Shown: positions 1 to 7,239 of the stretch, one piece after another
How the letters are laid out: the number at the start of each line of letters is the position of its first letter
Position numbering within the stretch: the stretch's first letter is position 1
Assembly: GCA_018065205.1 (NCBI GenBank)
Contig: JAGHTR010000117.1
Location: forward strand, 1-18,648
Reading direction: 5' to 3'
DNA: 18,648 bases
Source of the DNA: Candidatus Colicola caccequi
Lineage (GTDB): Bacteria > Bacteroidota > Bacteroidia > Bacteroidales > Paludibacteraceae
Program-made: the position numbers and the translations under genes
Notes under the pieces: model-generated
The model's input: the letters and a program-made list of their open reading frames with translations, nothing else
The model's database searches: none
Told to the model about the DNA's origin: nothing

Positions 1-2031
1 ATGCAGGTGTATTCGTCCATCAACGAGGCTTCACGTATTGTGGTTATCTTTGATGGCGCAGATCCTGACTCCATCACACAAGCCATAGATGCCTTTGCGG
101 ATTTGCATAATGATGCCATTACCGAAGTGGATTTAGATGGTGTATTAACGCGCCTAGACTATATTTATCAGCATCTGCCATACTTTATGACGGATGAGGC
201 ATATTGTTTATTAGACAGCATCTACGCCGACAGTGATACTTTACAGGCTATCTTAATGGGTGATAAGCAGTTACTCTCAATGCCGGGCACTTCCTTCCTT
301 TATCCGGCAATCACGCAAGACCCTCTGCATTTAGTACCATTAGTTCGCGGATTATCCGGTCAATACGCTGGAGCAATGTCCGATTTTACATCCTATAATG
401 GATATATGATGACGAGCGACTGCCAACGCGGATTTGCTTTCTATGACTCCCCTTACGGCAGCACAGAGACCGGCAACAATGCCATATTGATTGACTCGCT
501 CAACACATCCATACGAACCGTAATGCAACACTTCCCTTCCATCACTATTCGTTTATTAGGTGCACCTGTCATTGCGGTCAACAATGCACGACAAATCAAG
601 CACGACTCCATCGGAGCCATCCTGCTCTCAATTATACTGATTCTCGCACTATTGCTATATGCCTTTCCTCGCAAACGCGATATCGCACTCATCTTTTTCG
701 CTATTGGATTTGGCTGGCTATTCGGGATGGCAGCCTTGTATGTCTTTGTGAGCCAAGTATCCGTCATTGTACTTGGAATAGGTGCAATCTTGATTGGAAT
801 TAGTGTAAACTATCCTTTGCACTTGCTCGTTCATCAACGCTATACAAAAACGATTCGGCAAACCTTGCAAGAAGTGCTTTCACCGCTCATTATTGGTAAC
901 ATAACCACCATCGGAGCCTTCCTCGTACTAATTCCACTACATTCTCCGGCTTTGAAACAATTAGGTATTTTTGCGGCAGCCATGTTGTTGGGAACAATCC
1001 TCTTCTGCATATTGTTCCTACCCCACCTGATGTCCACTACACATACCACAATTCGAGAGATACACTGCAGGATACTGAATCATCTACCCCTTAATCGAAC
1101 GCTTATTGGCATTTTGGTACTAACCATTGTTGTTATCTTTGCCGGAATTGATATCATTACTTCTTCGCGTTCGCTCTTTGATCCCAATATCAGTCATATC
1201 AACTATATGACCCAACAGCAACGAGAGGATTTTGCATGGTTTGAGAGTTTATCATCCGTATCCGACCAACCGCTCTATTTAGCAGAATCGGCTCGCACAG
1301 AGTTAGAGCAACGAATCACCAAATGGAACGACTACTTCACTACGCATAATGCAGATAGTTTGGTGCAACAAGTAACAATGACAGGACAAGCACTCGGATT
1401 CCGCGAAGATGCATTTGTCCCCTTTGCTGCCATCATAAACCAAAAACCGATTCAAGAAGATTTGTATCAACCTGCCACCTTAGCCGCATTATGGCCAGGC
1501 AGATTTGACTTAGAAAGAATAAATGCCCAAGTAGCAACCATGCTTACACAAGATTTTGACTACATAGGCATTGCCTGCTCAGTAATTGTCTTCATCTTCT
1601 TGTGTCTAAGTTTCCGCAGTATAGCTCTAGGAATAATCGCCTTTATTCCCATGCTACTCAGTTGGGTGATTATCTTTGCTTGCATGCACATCTTCGGACT
1701 GCAATTTAATATCGTTAATATTATCTTAGCCACCTTCATTTTTGGTCAAGGAGACGATTATACTATCTTTGTGGTAGAAGGACTCATTAATCAAGAACGA
1801 ATGGGAGAACGCTTACTTAAACAATACAAACAATCTATTATTTTGTCCGCACTTGTTATGCTGATGGCTATTGGTGTACTTGTCTTTGCCAAGCACCCCG
1901 CTATGTTCTCTCTCGGTGCGGTCACCCTCATCGGAATGACTACTGTAGTGGCTATGGCATTCATTATTCCACCTATACTATTCCATTTATATACACGATT
2001 TAATACTACACCTCATAAAAATTGCAAATAA
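1..2031 (+). CDS. RND/MMPL-type exporter, 5' end outside the window
   Basis: This is an inner-membrane RND/MMPL-family permease of the 'predicted exporter' type, thought to move lipid-like or pigment molecules using the proton gradient. The visible part has 676 residues. A periplasmic domain (about 1-200) is followed by a cluster of membrane helices (about 203-345), a helix at 366-385, a second periplasmic domain (about 390-515) and a final cluster (about 520-665). The second half holds the motif GQGDDY (D585, D586) in a helix, the expected place for proton-relay acids, and NARQIKHD (195-202) precedes the first visible helix, as I recall for Bacteroidetes relatives. The first RND helix and some 50-70 residues are missing, so the ATG at position 1 is probably an internal Met. 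Relatives occur in aryl-polyene or flexirubin gene clusters, but no other such gene is visible here, so the substrate is unknown. The stop codon lies one base before the promoter palindrome of the next operon. Confidence 0.8.
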   Translation: MQVYSSINEASRIVVIFDGADPDSITQAIDAFADLHNDAITEVDLDGVLTRLDYIYQHLPYFMTDEAYCLLDSIYADSDTLQAILMGDKQLLSMPGTSFLYPAITQDPLHLVPLVRGLSGQYAGAMSDFTSYNGYMMTSDCQRGFAFYDSPYGSTETGNNAILIDSLNTSIRTVMQHFPSITIRLLGAPVIAVNNARQIKHDSIGAILLSIILILALLLYAFPRKRDIALIFFAIGFGWLFGMAALYVFVSQVSVIVLGIGAILIGISVNYPLHLLVHQRYTKTIRQTLQEVLSPLIIGNITTIGAFLVLIPLHSPALKQLGIFAAAMLLGTILFCILFLPHLMSTTHTTIREIHCRILNHLPLNRTLIGILVLTIVVIFAGIDIITSSRSLFDPNISHINYMTQQQREDFAWFESLSSVSDQPLYLAESARTELEQRITKWNDYFTTHNADSLVQQVTMTGQALGFREDAFVPFAAIINQKPIQEDLYQPATLAALWPGRFDLERINAQVATMLTQDFDYIGIACSVIVFIFLCLSFRSIALGIIAFIPMLLSWVIIFACMHIFGLQFNIVNIILATFIFGQGDDYTIFVVEGLINQERMGERLLKQYKQSIILSALVMLMAIGVLVFAKHPAMFSLGAVTLIGMTTVVAMAFIIPPILFHLYTRFNTTPHKNCK

Positions 2032-2032
2032 A

Positions 2033-2064
2033 TTTGCATATATGCGAATTTCTTTGTAAATTTG
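2033..2064 (+). promoter_or_regulatory. Bacteroidetes promoter with palindromic -33 region (P1)
   Basis: TTTG at 2033-2036 is followed after exactly 20 bases by TAAATTTG at 2057-2064, a full match to the Bacteroidetes TTTG/TAnnTTTG promoter. The -33 part is embedded in a 16-base palindrome, TTTGCATATATGCGAA (2033-2048), with one mismatch to perfect symmetry. Transcription should begin near 2071, giving a leader of about 30 bases before the ATG at 2102. The opposite strand shows no convincing -7 box at the mirrored place, so this copy appears to work in one direction only. It drives the DUF349-ftsE-phosphoesterase operon. Confidence 0.8.
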
Positions 2065-2101
2065 CAACCGTTAATGAACTCCGCCACAAGGCGTTACTAC
2101 T

Positions 2102-3556
2102 ATGGCAAACGATAAACAAACTCTCGTAGAAGAGTTAAAAGCCCTGCTCGATCAGGATGTTAAGGAAGTAAAAGAACAAGTGGAAGAACTCAAAAACAAG
2201 TTCTACCGCCAATATCACGAAGAACAAGCCGCTCTAAAAAAAGCAGCCGAAGAAGCGGCCGCTGCTGCTGGACAAGCCTTAGAGAATTGGCAACCCGTCT
2301 TAGACGAGACAGAACAGGTCTTCCGAGAGATGCTCAACACATACAAAGCAAAACGAGCAGAAGTGCAAAAAGCCTTAGACGAAGAAATGCAACAGAACTT
2401 GCTGCGTAAAGAGAACATCATTGCCCAAATGAAGGAAATGGCAGAAAGCGAGACCGCTGACGTGATGGATAAAATGAAACGCATGCGTGATCTGCAAACC
2501 GAATGGAAGACAATCGGACAAGTTCCTGCTACCAAAACTCAAGAAATCTGGAAGCAATACAACCAATACCAAGAACAATTCTATGATTTGGTCAAAATCA
2601 ATATTGAATTACGTGACTTGGATTTCAAGAAGAACCTTGAGTTGAAAACACTCCTCTGCGAGGCTGCAGAAAAACTTAAAGATAACGAGAACGTCATTGA
2701 AGCTAGTCGTGCCTTACAACAATTGCATGACGAATGGGCAGAAATAGGTCCTGTAGCCCGCGAACTACGTGAAGAGTTATGGAATCGGTTCAAAGAGGCA
2801 AGCACCATCATTAATAAAAAGCATCAGGCATTCTTTGATACCTTACACGCTCAAGAGCAAGAAAACTTACAGAAAAAACAAGCACTCATTGAGCAACTTA
2901 AAACCTTAGATTGGTCCAACTTACGTTCCAACAAAGCATGGGACGATATGAATGCTAAAATACAATCCGTTCAAGAAGAATGGAGAAAAATTGGCTTTGC
3001 TCCAAAAAAACAGAACCAATCCATTTATGACGAATATCGCGCCATCGTAGATAGTTTTTATCAAGCCAAAACAGCTTTCTATAAACAAATGCGTGATACA
3101 TTCAGCATGAATATGAAGCGTAAACGCGAACTTATTGCTCGCGCACAAGAATTGGCTTCCAGTGATGCTTGGCAAGAAGCACAAAAAGCCTTAATCGCAT
3201 TGCAAACAGAATGGAAGACAATCGGACCTGTTGCGCACAAATATAGCGACGCTCTTTGGAAAGAATTCTCGGAAACATGTGATAGTTTCTTCAATCGTCG
3301 GCGCGAAGCAAACAAAACAGCACGTGAAGAGCGCATTAAATCTCGCAATATGGCCGCCGTACAAGATGGTGACAGAAATAAATTACTACGCCTTCATGAA
3401 AATCTAACGCAAGAAATCAAAACGGCCGAAAATAATATACTTTTCTTCACTAGCAAATCAAAAACCGCTAATAAATTAGTGGATGACATGCAAAAGAAGA
3501 TAGACCAACTTAAGAAACAACTCAAAGAGATTGAGGCCAAATTAGACGCAGAATAA
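2102..3556 (+). CDS. DUF349 repeat protein
   Basis: This is a 484-residue, highly charged and mostly helical cytoplasmic protein with four DUF349 repeats of about 80 residues. Each repeat carries a Trp-x-x-Ile-Gly motif: WKTIG (W135), WAEIG (W212), WRKIG (W294) and WKTIG (W371), each followed by a conserved 'W/Y..F' pattern. The N-terminal 100 residues are an Ala/Glu/Lys-rich coiled coil and the C-terminus (about 425-484) is another coiled coil. There is no signal peptide. The biochemical role of the family is not established as far as I know, so none is assigned. The ATG at 2102 follows the P1 promoter by about 30 bases and there is no clear Shine-Dalgarno sequence, which is common in this phylum. 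Its stop codon overlaps the ftsE start by one base (TAATG), implying translational coupling with a cell-division ATPase. Confidence 0.9.
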   Translation: MANDKQTLVEELKALLDQDVKEVKEQVEELKNKFYRQYHEEQAALKKAAEEAAAAAGQALENWQPVLDETEQVFREMLNTYKAKRAEVQKALDEEMQQNLLRKENIIAQMKEMAESETADVMDKMKRMRDLQTEWKTIGQVPATKTQEIWKQYNQYQEQFYDLVKINIELRDLDFKKNLELKTLLCEAAEKLKDNENVIEASRALQQLHDEWAEIGPVARELREELWNRFKEASTIINKKHQAFFDTLHAQEQENLQKKQALIEQLKTLDWSNLRSNKAWDDMNAKIQSVQEEWRKIGFAPKKQNQSIYDEYRAIVDSFYQAKTAFYKQMRDTFSMNMKRKRELIARAQELASSDAWQEAQKALIALQTEWKTIGPVAHKYSDALWKEFSETCDSFFNRRREANKTAREERIKSRNMAAVQDGDRNKLLRLHENLTQEIKTAENNILFFTSKSKTANKLVDDMQKKIDQLKKQLKEIEAKLDAE

Positions 3557-4221
3557 TGGAACTAATTGACTATCAAGACGTTGAAATTAGGCAACGAGAA
3601 CAAACCGTACTTAAACACGTTAACTTGCGCATCAAGCAAGGCGATTTTGTGTATCTGTTAGGTAAAGTGGGAACTGGTAAATCATCCCTCATCAAAACGT
3701 TTTATGCCGAATTGCCAATCTACAGCGGACAAGCTACTTTCTTAGGTTACGATCTGCCGTCTATTCGTCGCCACCAAGTACCCTACTTACGACGCAAAAT
3801 AGGTGTTGTCTTTCAGGATTTTCAACTACTATCCGACCGTAGTGTTGAAGATAACCTTTTGTTCGTTCTACAAGCTACAGGCTGGAAAGACAAAAGGATG
3901 ATGCGCGTCCAAGCCAGAGAAGTACTGGAACAAGTCGGAATGGGCGACAAAGGTTACAAGATGCCCTATCACCTCAGCGGAGGAGAGCAACAACGCGTTG
4001 TCATTGCTCGCGCACTACTCAACACCCCTGATGTTATTCTTGCTGACGAACCTACCGGCAATCTAGACCAAGAAACAGGTGAAGAAATTATGCGATTGCT
4101 CCACTCTATTTCACAAGCAGGAATGACCGTCATTATGTCCACACATAACCCACGGTGGCCGGAACTCTTCCCCGGAAGGAAAATCAGATTTGAAAATGGT
4201 GAAATTCACGAAGAACAATGA
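3556..4221 (+). CDS. ftsE: Cell-division ABC ATPase FtsE
   Basis: This is the ATPase subunit of the FtsEX complex, which couples ATP hydrolysis at the division septum to activation of periplasmic peptidoglycan hydrolases. At 221 residues it has the usual FtsE size. All ABC motifs are present: Walker A GKVGTGKS (36-43), Q-loop in VFQDFQ (Q87), signature LSGGEQQR (140-147), Walker B ILADEP (161-166), D-loop NLD, and the switch His in STHN (H197). Phrases such as YLLGKVGTGKSS and FQDFQLL fit the Bacteroidetes FtsE group. The membrane partner FtsX is not next to it, unlike in proteobacteria, so it must lie elsewhere. The start overlaps the upstream stop by one base and its own stop overlaps the next start (ATGA), so the three genes are likely translated in sequence. 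A related LolD-type ATPase is the main alternative, but without a permease beside it FtsE is the better call. Confidence 0.88.
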   Translation: MELIDYQDVEIRQREQTVLKHVNLRIKQGDFVYLLGKVGTGKSSLIKTFYAELPIYSGQATFLGYDLPSIRRHQVPYLRRKIGVVFQDFQLLSDRSVEDNLLFVLQATGWKDKRMMRVQAREVLEQVGMGDKGYKMPYHLSGGEQQRVVIARALLNTPDVILADEPTGNLDQETGEEIMRLLHSISQAGMTVIMSTHNPRWPELFPGRKIRFENGEIHEEQ

Positions 4222-4739
4222 CACGCATCGGATTACTATCAGATACTCATGGCCTGCTTGATAAGCGGGTCATGCCTTATTTAGAAAGTTGCGACGAGAT
4301 TTGGCACGCAGGAGATATCGGTTCCATGGAGGTGCTACAAAAACTTCGCGAAACCAAACCAACCCGTGCCGTGTATGGAAACATGGACAGTGGTGATGTT
4401 CGTTATTCATTAAGCGAATTATATCGATTCCGCATTGAAGACGTAAACGTACTAATGACCCATATCGGAGGCTACCCCGGCAAATACAATCCATGGCTCT
4501 TACCCGTCTTCCGGCAAGCCGCCGAAGAGAAAGCGTCCAACAAAGGAGGCATAGATCTATTTGTATGCGGACATTCACATATCCTTAAAGTCATCTACGA
4601 TAAACAATGGGGATTCCTTACAATGAATCCGGGGGCTGCCGGAAAACAAGGATGGCAAACTGCACAAACTTTACTACGTTTTACTATCGATAAAAACGCA
4701 ATCACAGACCTGGAAGTAGTAGAATTAGCACGAAATTAA
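4218..4739 (+). CDS. YfcE-like metallophosphoesterase
   Basis: This is a cytoplasmic phosphodiesterase of the calcineurin-like YfcE/MJ0936 group, which hydrolyses phosphodiesters with a two-metal (often Mn) centre. At 173 residues it is the size of a minimal enzyme of this group. The metal ligands are in their usual order: D9 and H11 (SDTHG), D33 (HAGDIGS), N55 in GNMD, H82, then H119 and H121 in CGHSH. MNPGAAG (136-142) near the end is also typical. Its ATG overlaps the ftsE stop by four bases, so it is the last gene of the coupled operon. The physiological substrate is unknown and the link with FtsE may be only operon convenience. There is no signal peptide and no fusion. No strong terminator immediately follows; the nearest is the hairpin at 4881-4914. 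Confidence 0.9.
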   Translation: MTRIGLLSDTHGLLDKRVMPYLESCDEIWHAGDIGSMEVLQKLRETKPTRAVYGNMDSGDVRYSLSELYRFRIEDVNVLMTHIGGYPGKYNPWLLPVFRQAAEEKASNKGGIDLFVCGHSHILKVIYDKQWGFLTMNPGAAGKQGWQTAQTLLRFTIDKNAITDLEVVELARN

Positions 4740-4790
4740 GAAAAAAAGTTATTAAAAAATGCAAAACATGCTTAAAAACATATAAAATTC

Positions 4791-4822
4791 TTTGGTCAGG
4801 TATTAAAAAAGCAGTAATTTTG
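4791..4822 (+). promoter_or_regulatory. Strong Bacteroidetes promoter in the 4740-4923 gap (P2)
   Basis: TTTG (4791-4794), 20 bases, then TAATTTTG (4815-4822) gives a full consensus promoter. The preceding 50 bases are very A/T-rich (runs of A at 4740-4790), resembling an UP-like element. Unlike the other promoters here it is not palindromic. It points toward a gene-free stretch that ends in a terminator at 4881-4914; the next coding gene is on the opposite strand. It therefore seems to drive a short non-coding transcript. Confidence 0.7.
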
Positions 4823-4828
4823 CAGTCG

Positions 4829-4914
4829 AAAACAAACACAATCTTTTTTGTACCTTAAATCAAACAGACTAATACTAAGAAAAAGGACGTCGCGATGACG
4901 TCCTTTTCTTTTTT
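4829..4914 (+). ncRNA. Candidate small RNA of about 85 bases
   Basis: An isolated promoter (TAATTTTG ending at 4822, start site expected near 4829) is followed about 50 bases later by a strong intrinsic terminator ending near 4914. There is no convincing reading frame between them. The body is A/C-rich and largely unstructured up to the terminator hairpin, as is common for small RNAs that pair with targets. No known RNA family is recognised. The ends are inferred only from the promoter and terminator. The alternative is that the promoter is used for antisense transcription past the end of murA, with the terminator serving the neighbouring genes only. Confidence 0.45.
4881..4914. terminator. 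Bidirectional intrinsic terminator
   Basis: An 11-bp perfect stem, AAAAGGACGTC (4881-4891) pairing with GACGTCCTTTT (4897-4907), encloses the 5-base loop GCGAT and is followed by CTTTTTT. The A-run on the left side gives a T-run on the other strand, so the hairpin can end both rightward transcripts (the yfcE-like operon and the candidate small RNA) and the leftward murA transcript, whose stop codon is about 10 bases away at 4924. Confidence 0.85.
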
Positions 4915-4923
4915 ATATTTCTT

Positions 4924-6234
4924 TTAATCCTCTCTCTTGATGCAAGCACCAATAGCATTAAGGCGTTTCTCTATACATTCATATCCGCGATCTATCTGGT
5001 CAATATGGTCAATGCGACTAACACCTTCGGCTGACATAGCCGCAATCAACATCGCAATACCGGCACGGATATCCGGACTGGTCATATTATTACGTCTTAA
5101 TTGCATCTGGTGGTCATGACCTATAACAACAGCGCGGTGAGGATCACACAAAATAATCTGCGCGCCCATATCAATCAACTTATCCACAAAGAACAAGCGA
5201 CTTTCAAACATCTTTTGATGAATCAGCACACTACCTCTGGCTTGAGTCGCTACAACAAGAATAACACTCAACAAGTCCGGAGTCAATCCTGGCCAAGGCG
5301 CATCTGCTATATTAAGGATACTGCCATCCATGAATGATTCTATCTGATAGTGGTCTTGCTGAGGAATGAAGATATCATCACCACGTTGTTCCAGATGGAT
5401 GCCTAAACGACGGAACGTATCCGGAATAATACCTAAATCGTTATAACTAACATTCTTAATCGTCAGTTCACTGCCCGTAATTGCTGCCATTCCAATAAAG
5501 GAGCCAACCTCAATCATATCCGGCAACAAGATATGATCCGTGCCATGCAAATGGCTCACACCTTCTATTACCAGCAAATTACTACCAACACCATTAATAT
5601 GCGCCCCCATCTTATTAAGCATCTTGCATAACTGCTGCAAATAAGGTTCACAAGCCGCATTATAAATCGTGGTGGTTCCTTTAGCCATTACTGCTGCCAT
5701 CACAATATTCGCAGTGCCTGTTACTGATGCTTCATCCAACAGCATATACGTGCCTTGCAAGCCTTGGGGGGCACTGAACGTATAAGCACAAAGATCATTA
5801 TTATGCGTATAAGTAGCACCCAAATTAATCATTCCTTGGAAATGCGTATCTAAACGACGACGCCCAATCTTATCACCACCTGGTTTTGCGTAAGTAATGC
5901 GTCCTAACCTTGCCAAAAGCGGACCAATCAACATCACCGATCCACGCAGACGCATACAACGTTTACGAAAATCTTCACTATCCAAATAAGCAACATCTAT
6001 CCGATTGGCCGTAAATGCATATTTACGCTCCGATAATTGCTCCACCACTACACCCATCGCACGCAATAAGTCAATCAAATTATTTACGTCTAAAATATTG
6101 GGAATATTATCAATCACTACCCTTTCCGAAGTTAAAAGAACTGCACACAAAACCTGTAGTGCTTCGTTCTTCGCACCACTCGGTGTGATGTTACCGTGTA
6201 ACCGACGTCCTCCTTCTACAATAAAACTGGCCAT
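4924..6234 (-). CDS. murA: UDP-GlcNAc enolpyruvyl transferase MurA, Asp-type active site
   Basis: This cytoplasmic enzyme transfers enolpyruvate from PEP to UDP-N-acetylglucosamine, the first committed step of peptidoglycan synthesis. The 436-residue length fits. Conserved residues include K22-N23 (AKNEA), the loop KPGGDKIGRRRLDTH (117-131), the catalytic-base Asp in GLTPDL (D320, equivalent to E. coli D305) and the C-terminal SPDIRAG Arg. The residue that is Cys115 in E. coli MurA is Asp (D121, codon GAT at 5872-5874). In other bacteria this Cys-to-Asp change keeps activity but removes the target of fosfomycin, so intrinsic resistance is predicted. It is the last gene of a minus-strand operon with the kinase and murB; the gap to murB is 17 bases. 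A bidirectional terminator lies just after its stop. Confidence 0.96.
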   Translation of the reverse strand: MASFIVEGGRRLHGNITPSGAKNEALQVLCAVLLTSERVVIDNIPNILDVNNLIDLLRAMGVVVEQLSERKYAFTANRIDVAYLDSEDFRKRCMRLRGSVMLIGPLLARLGRITYAKPGGDKIGRRRLDTHFQGMINLGATYTHNNDLCAYTFSAPQGLQGTYMLLDEASVTGTANIVMAAVMAKGTTTIYNAACEPYLQQLCKMLNKMGAHINGVGSNLLVIEGVSHLHGTDHILLPDMIEVGSFIGMAAITGSELTIKNVSYNDLGIIPDTFRRLGIHLEQRGDDIFIPQQDHYQIESFMDGSILNIADAPWPGLTPDLLSVILVVATQARGSVLIHQKMFESRLFFVDKLIDMGAQIILCDPHRAVVIGHDHQMQLRRNNMTSPDIRAGIAMLIAAMSAEGVSRIDHIDQIDRGYECIEKRLNAIGACIKRED

Positions 6235-6251
6235 AAATAAAAGATAAAAGG

Positions 6252-7238
6252 TTATATATAATTGACTTCCGGAGAAATCATAATTTCAAATTGTTTATAA
6301 ACACTATCCACAACTGCCGCCGCTAAGGCTATGATATCAGCCGAAGTCGCATAACCGGCATTAATAATTACCAACGGTTGTTTCTCAAAAACCTGCGCAC
6401 CTCCTATTTTCTTTCCCTTCCAACCACATTGCTCTATCAACCATGCAGCAGGCACCTTGATTCCTTCTCCTTCCTCATAATAAGGCATATCGGGATACTG
6501 TTCCCTCAAAGACGCAAACCGAGTCTTACCAATCACAGGATTCTTGAAGAAACTACCGGCACTACCAATAACTCCTACTTCCGGCAACTTATTGCGACGA
6601 ATAGTTATCACGGACTCGCGCACCTCTTGCGCTGTAGTTGGAATGGGCATAGTCTTAACTCGATCTAACAAAAGCGGACCATCCTTATGCAAACGATAAA
6701 CTACTTTTGTGACGACATATTGTCCTTTCAACTCATTCTTAAACACACTGTCACGATACCCAAAACGGCACTCCGCATTGGTGAATATCTTCGGCTTCAA
6801 CGTTGCTATCTCAATCGTCTCAACTGACTCAATTACATCTTTGGCCTCTACCCCATAAGCACCTACATTCTGTACCGCACTGGCTCCTACCGTTCCGGGA
6901 ATATAACTTAAATTTTCCATTCCCGTCAAGTTCATATCCACTAATTGCGCAATCAAATCATCCAATTTTAATCCACTTTCGGCTTCAATCCACACTTGTT
7001 GTGTATCTTCTTTCATCGCGCGGGCGCGCTGCATACGCGATATTAAAAGGACACCATCATAATCCTTCGTGAACAGCAGATTACTGCCTTCACCAACCGG
7101 CAAGATTGGCTGGCCCTTATACCGATTAAGCAACTCTATCAGTTCTTCAACCGAATTATATTCTGCTATAATACGTGCTTTGACATCAATGCCAAACGTA
7201 TTATATGGTAGCACAGATATGTTCTCATGTATCTTCAT
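6252..7238 (-). CDS. murB: UDP-N-acetylenolpyruvoylglucosamine reductase MurB
   Basis: This FAD- and NADPH-dependent reductase turns the MurA product into UDP-N-acetylmuramate. At 328 residues with the E. coli-like (type I) layout, it has the FAD-binding segments PVGEGSNLLF (47-56) and NLSYIPGTVGASAVQNVGAY (109-128). The reductase domain has FGYRDSVFK (159-167), the proton-donor Ser in GSAGSFFKNP (S229) and the C-terminal Glu in SPEVNYI (E324). FGYRDS with its Tyr loop is a type I feature. The ATG at 7238 lies one base after the stop of the upstream kinase, so the two are almost certainly co-transcribed and probably coupled in translation. The MurB-MurA order places consecutive pathway enzymes on one transcript. 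Confidence 0.96.
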   Translation of the reverse strand: MKIHENISVLPYNTFGIDVKARIIAEYNSVEELIELLNRYKGQPILPVGEGSNLLFTKDYDGVLLISRMQRARAMKEDTQQVWIEAESGLKLDDLIAQLVDMNLTGMENLSYIPGTVGASAVQNVGAYGVEAKDVIESVETIEIATLKPKIFTNAECRFGYRDSVFKNELKGQYVVTKVVYRLHKDGPLLLDRVKTMPIPTTAQEVRESVITIRRNKLPEVGVIGSAGSFFKNPVIGKTRFASLREQYPDMPYYEEGEGIKVPAAWLIEQCGWKGKKIGGAQVFEKQPLVIINAGYATSADIIALAAAVVDSVYKQFEIMISPEVNYI

Positions 7239-7239
7239 C

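Noticed and set aside
1..3. ATG at position 1 as the true start of the exporter gene
   Set aside because: The first transmembrane helix expected for RND/MMPL proteins is missing and the sequence starts within what looks like the first periplasmic domain, so the gene begins before the window.
4740..4790. Terminator directly after the phosphoesterase gene
   Set aside because: Only A-rich sequence with a very weak GCAAAACATGC self-complement; the convincing hairpin is at 4881-4914.
4847..4897. Short basic reading frame starting at TTG within the candidate small RNA
   Set aside because: No ribosome site, weak start codon, and its end runs into the terminator stem; more likely chance.
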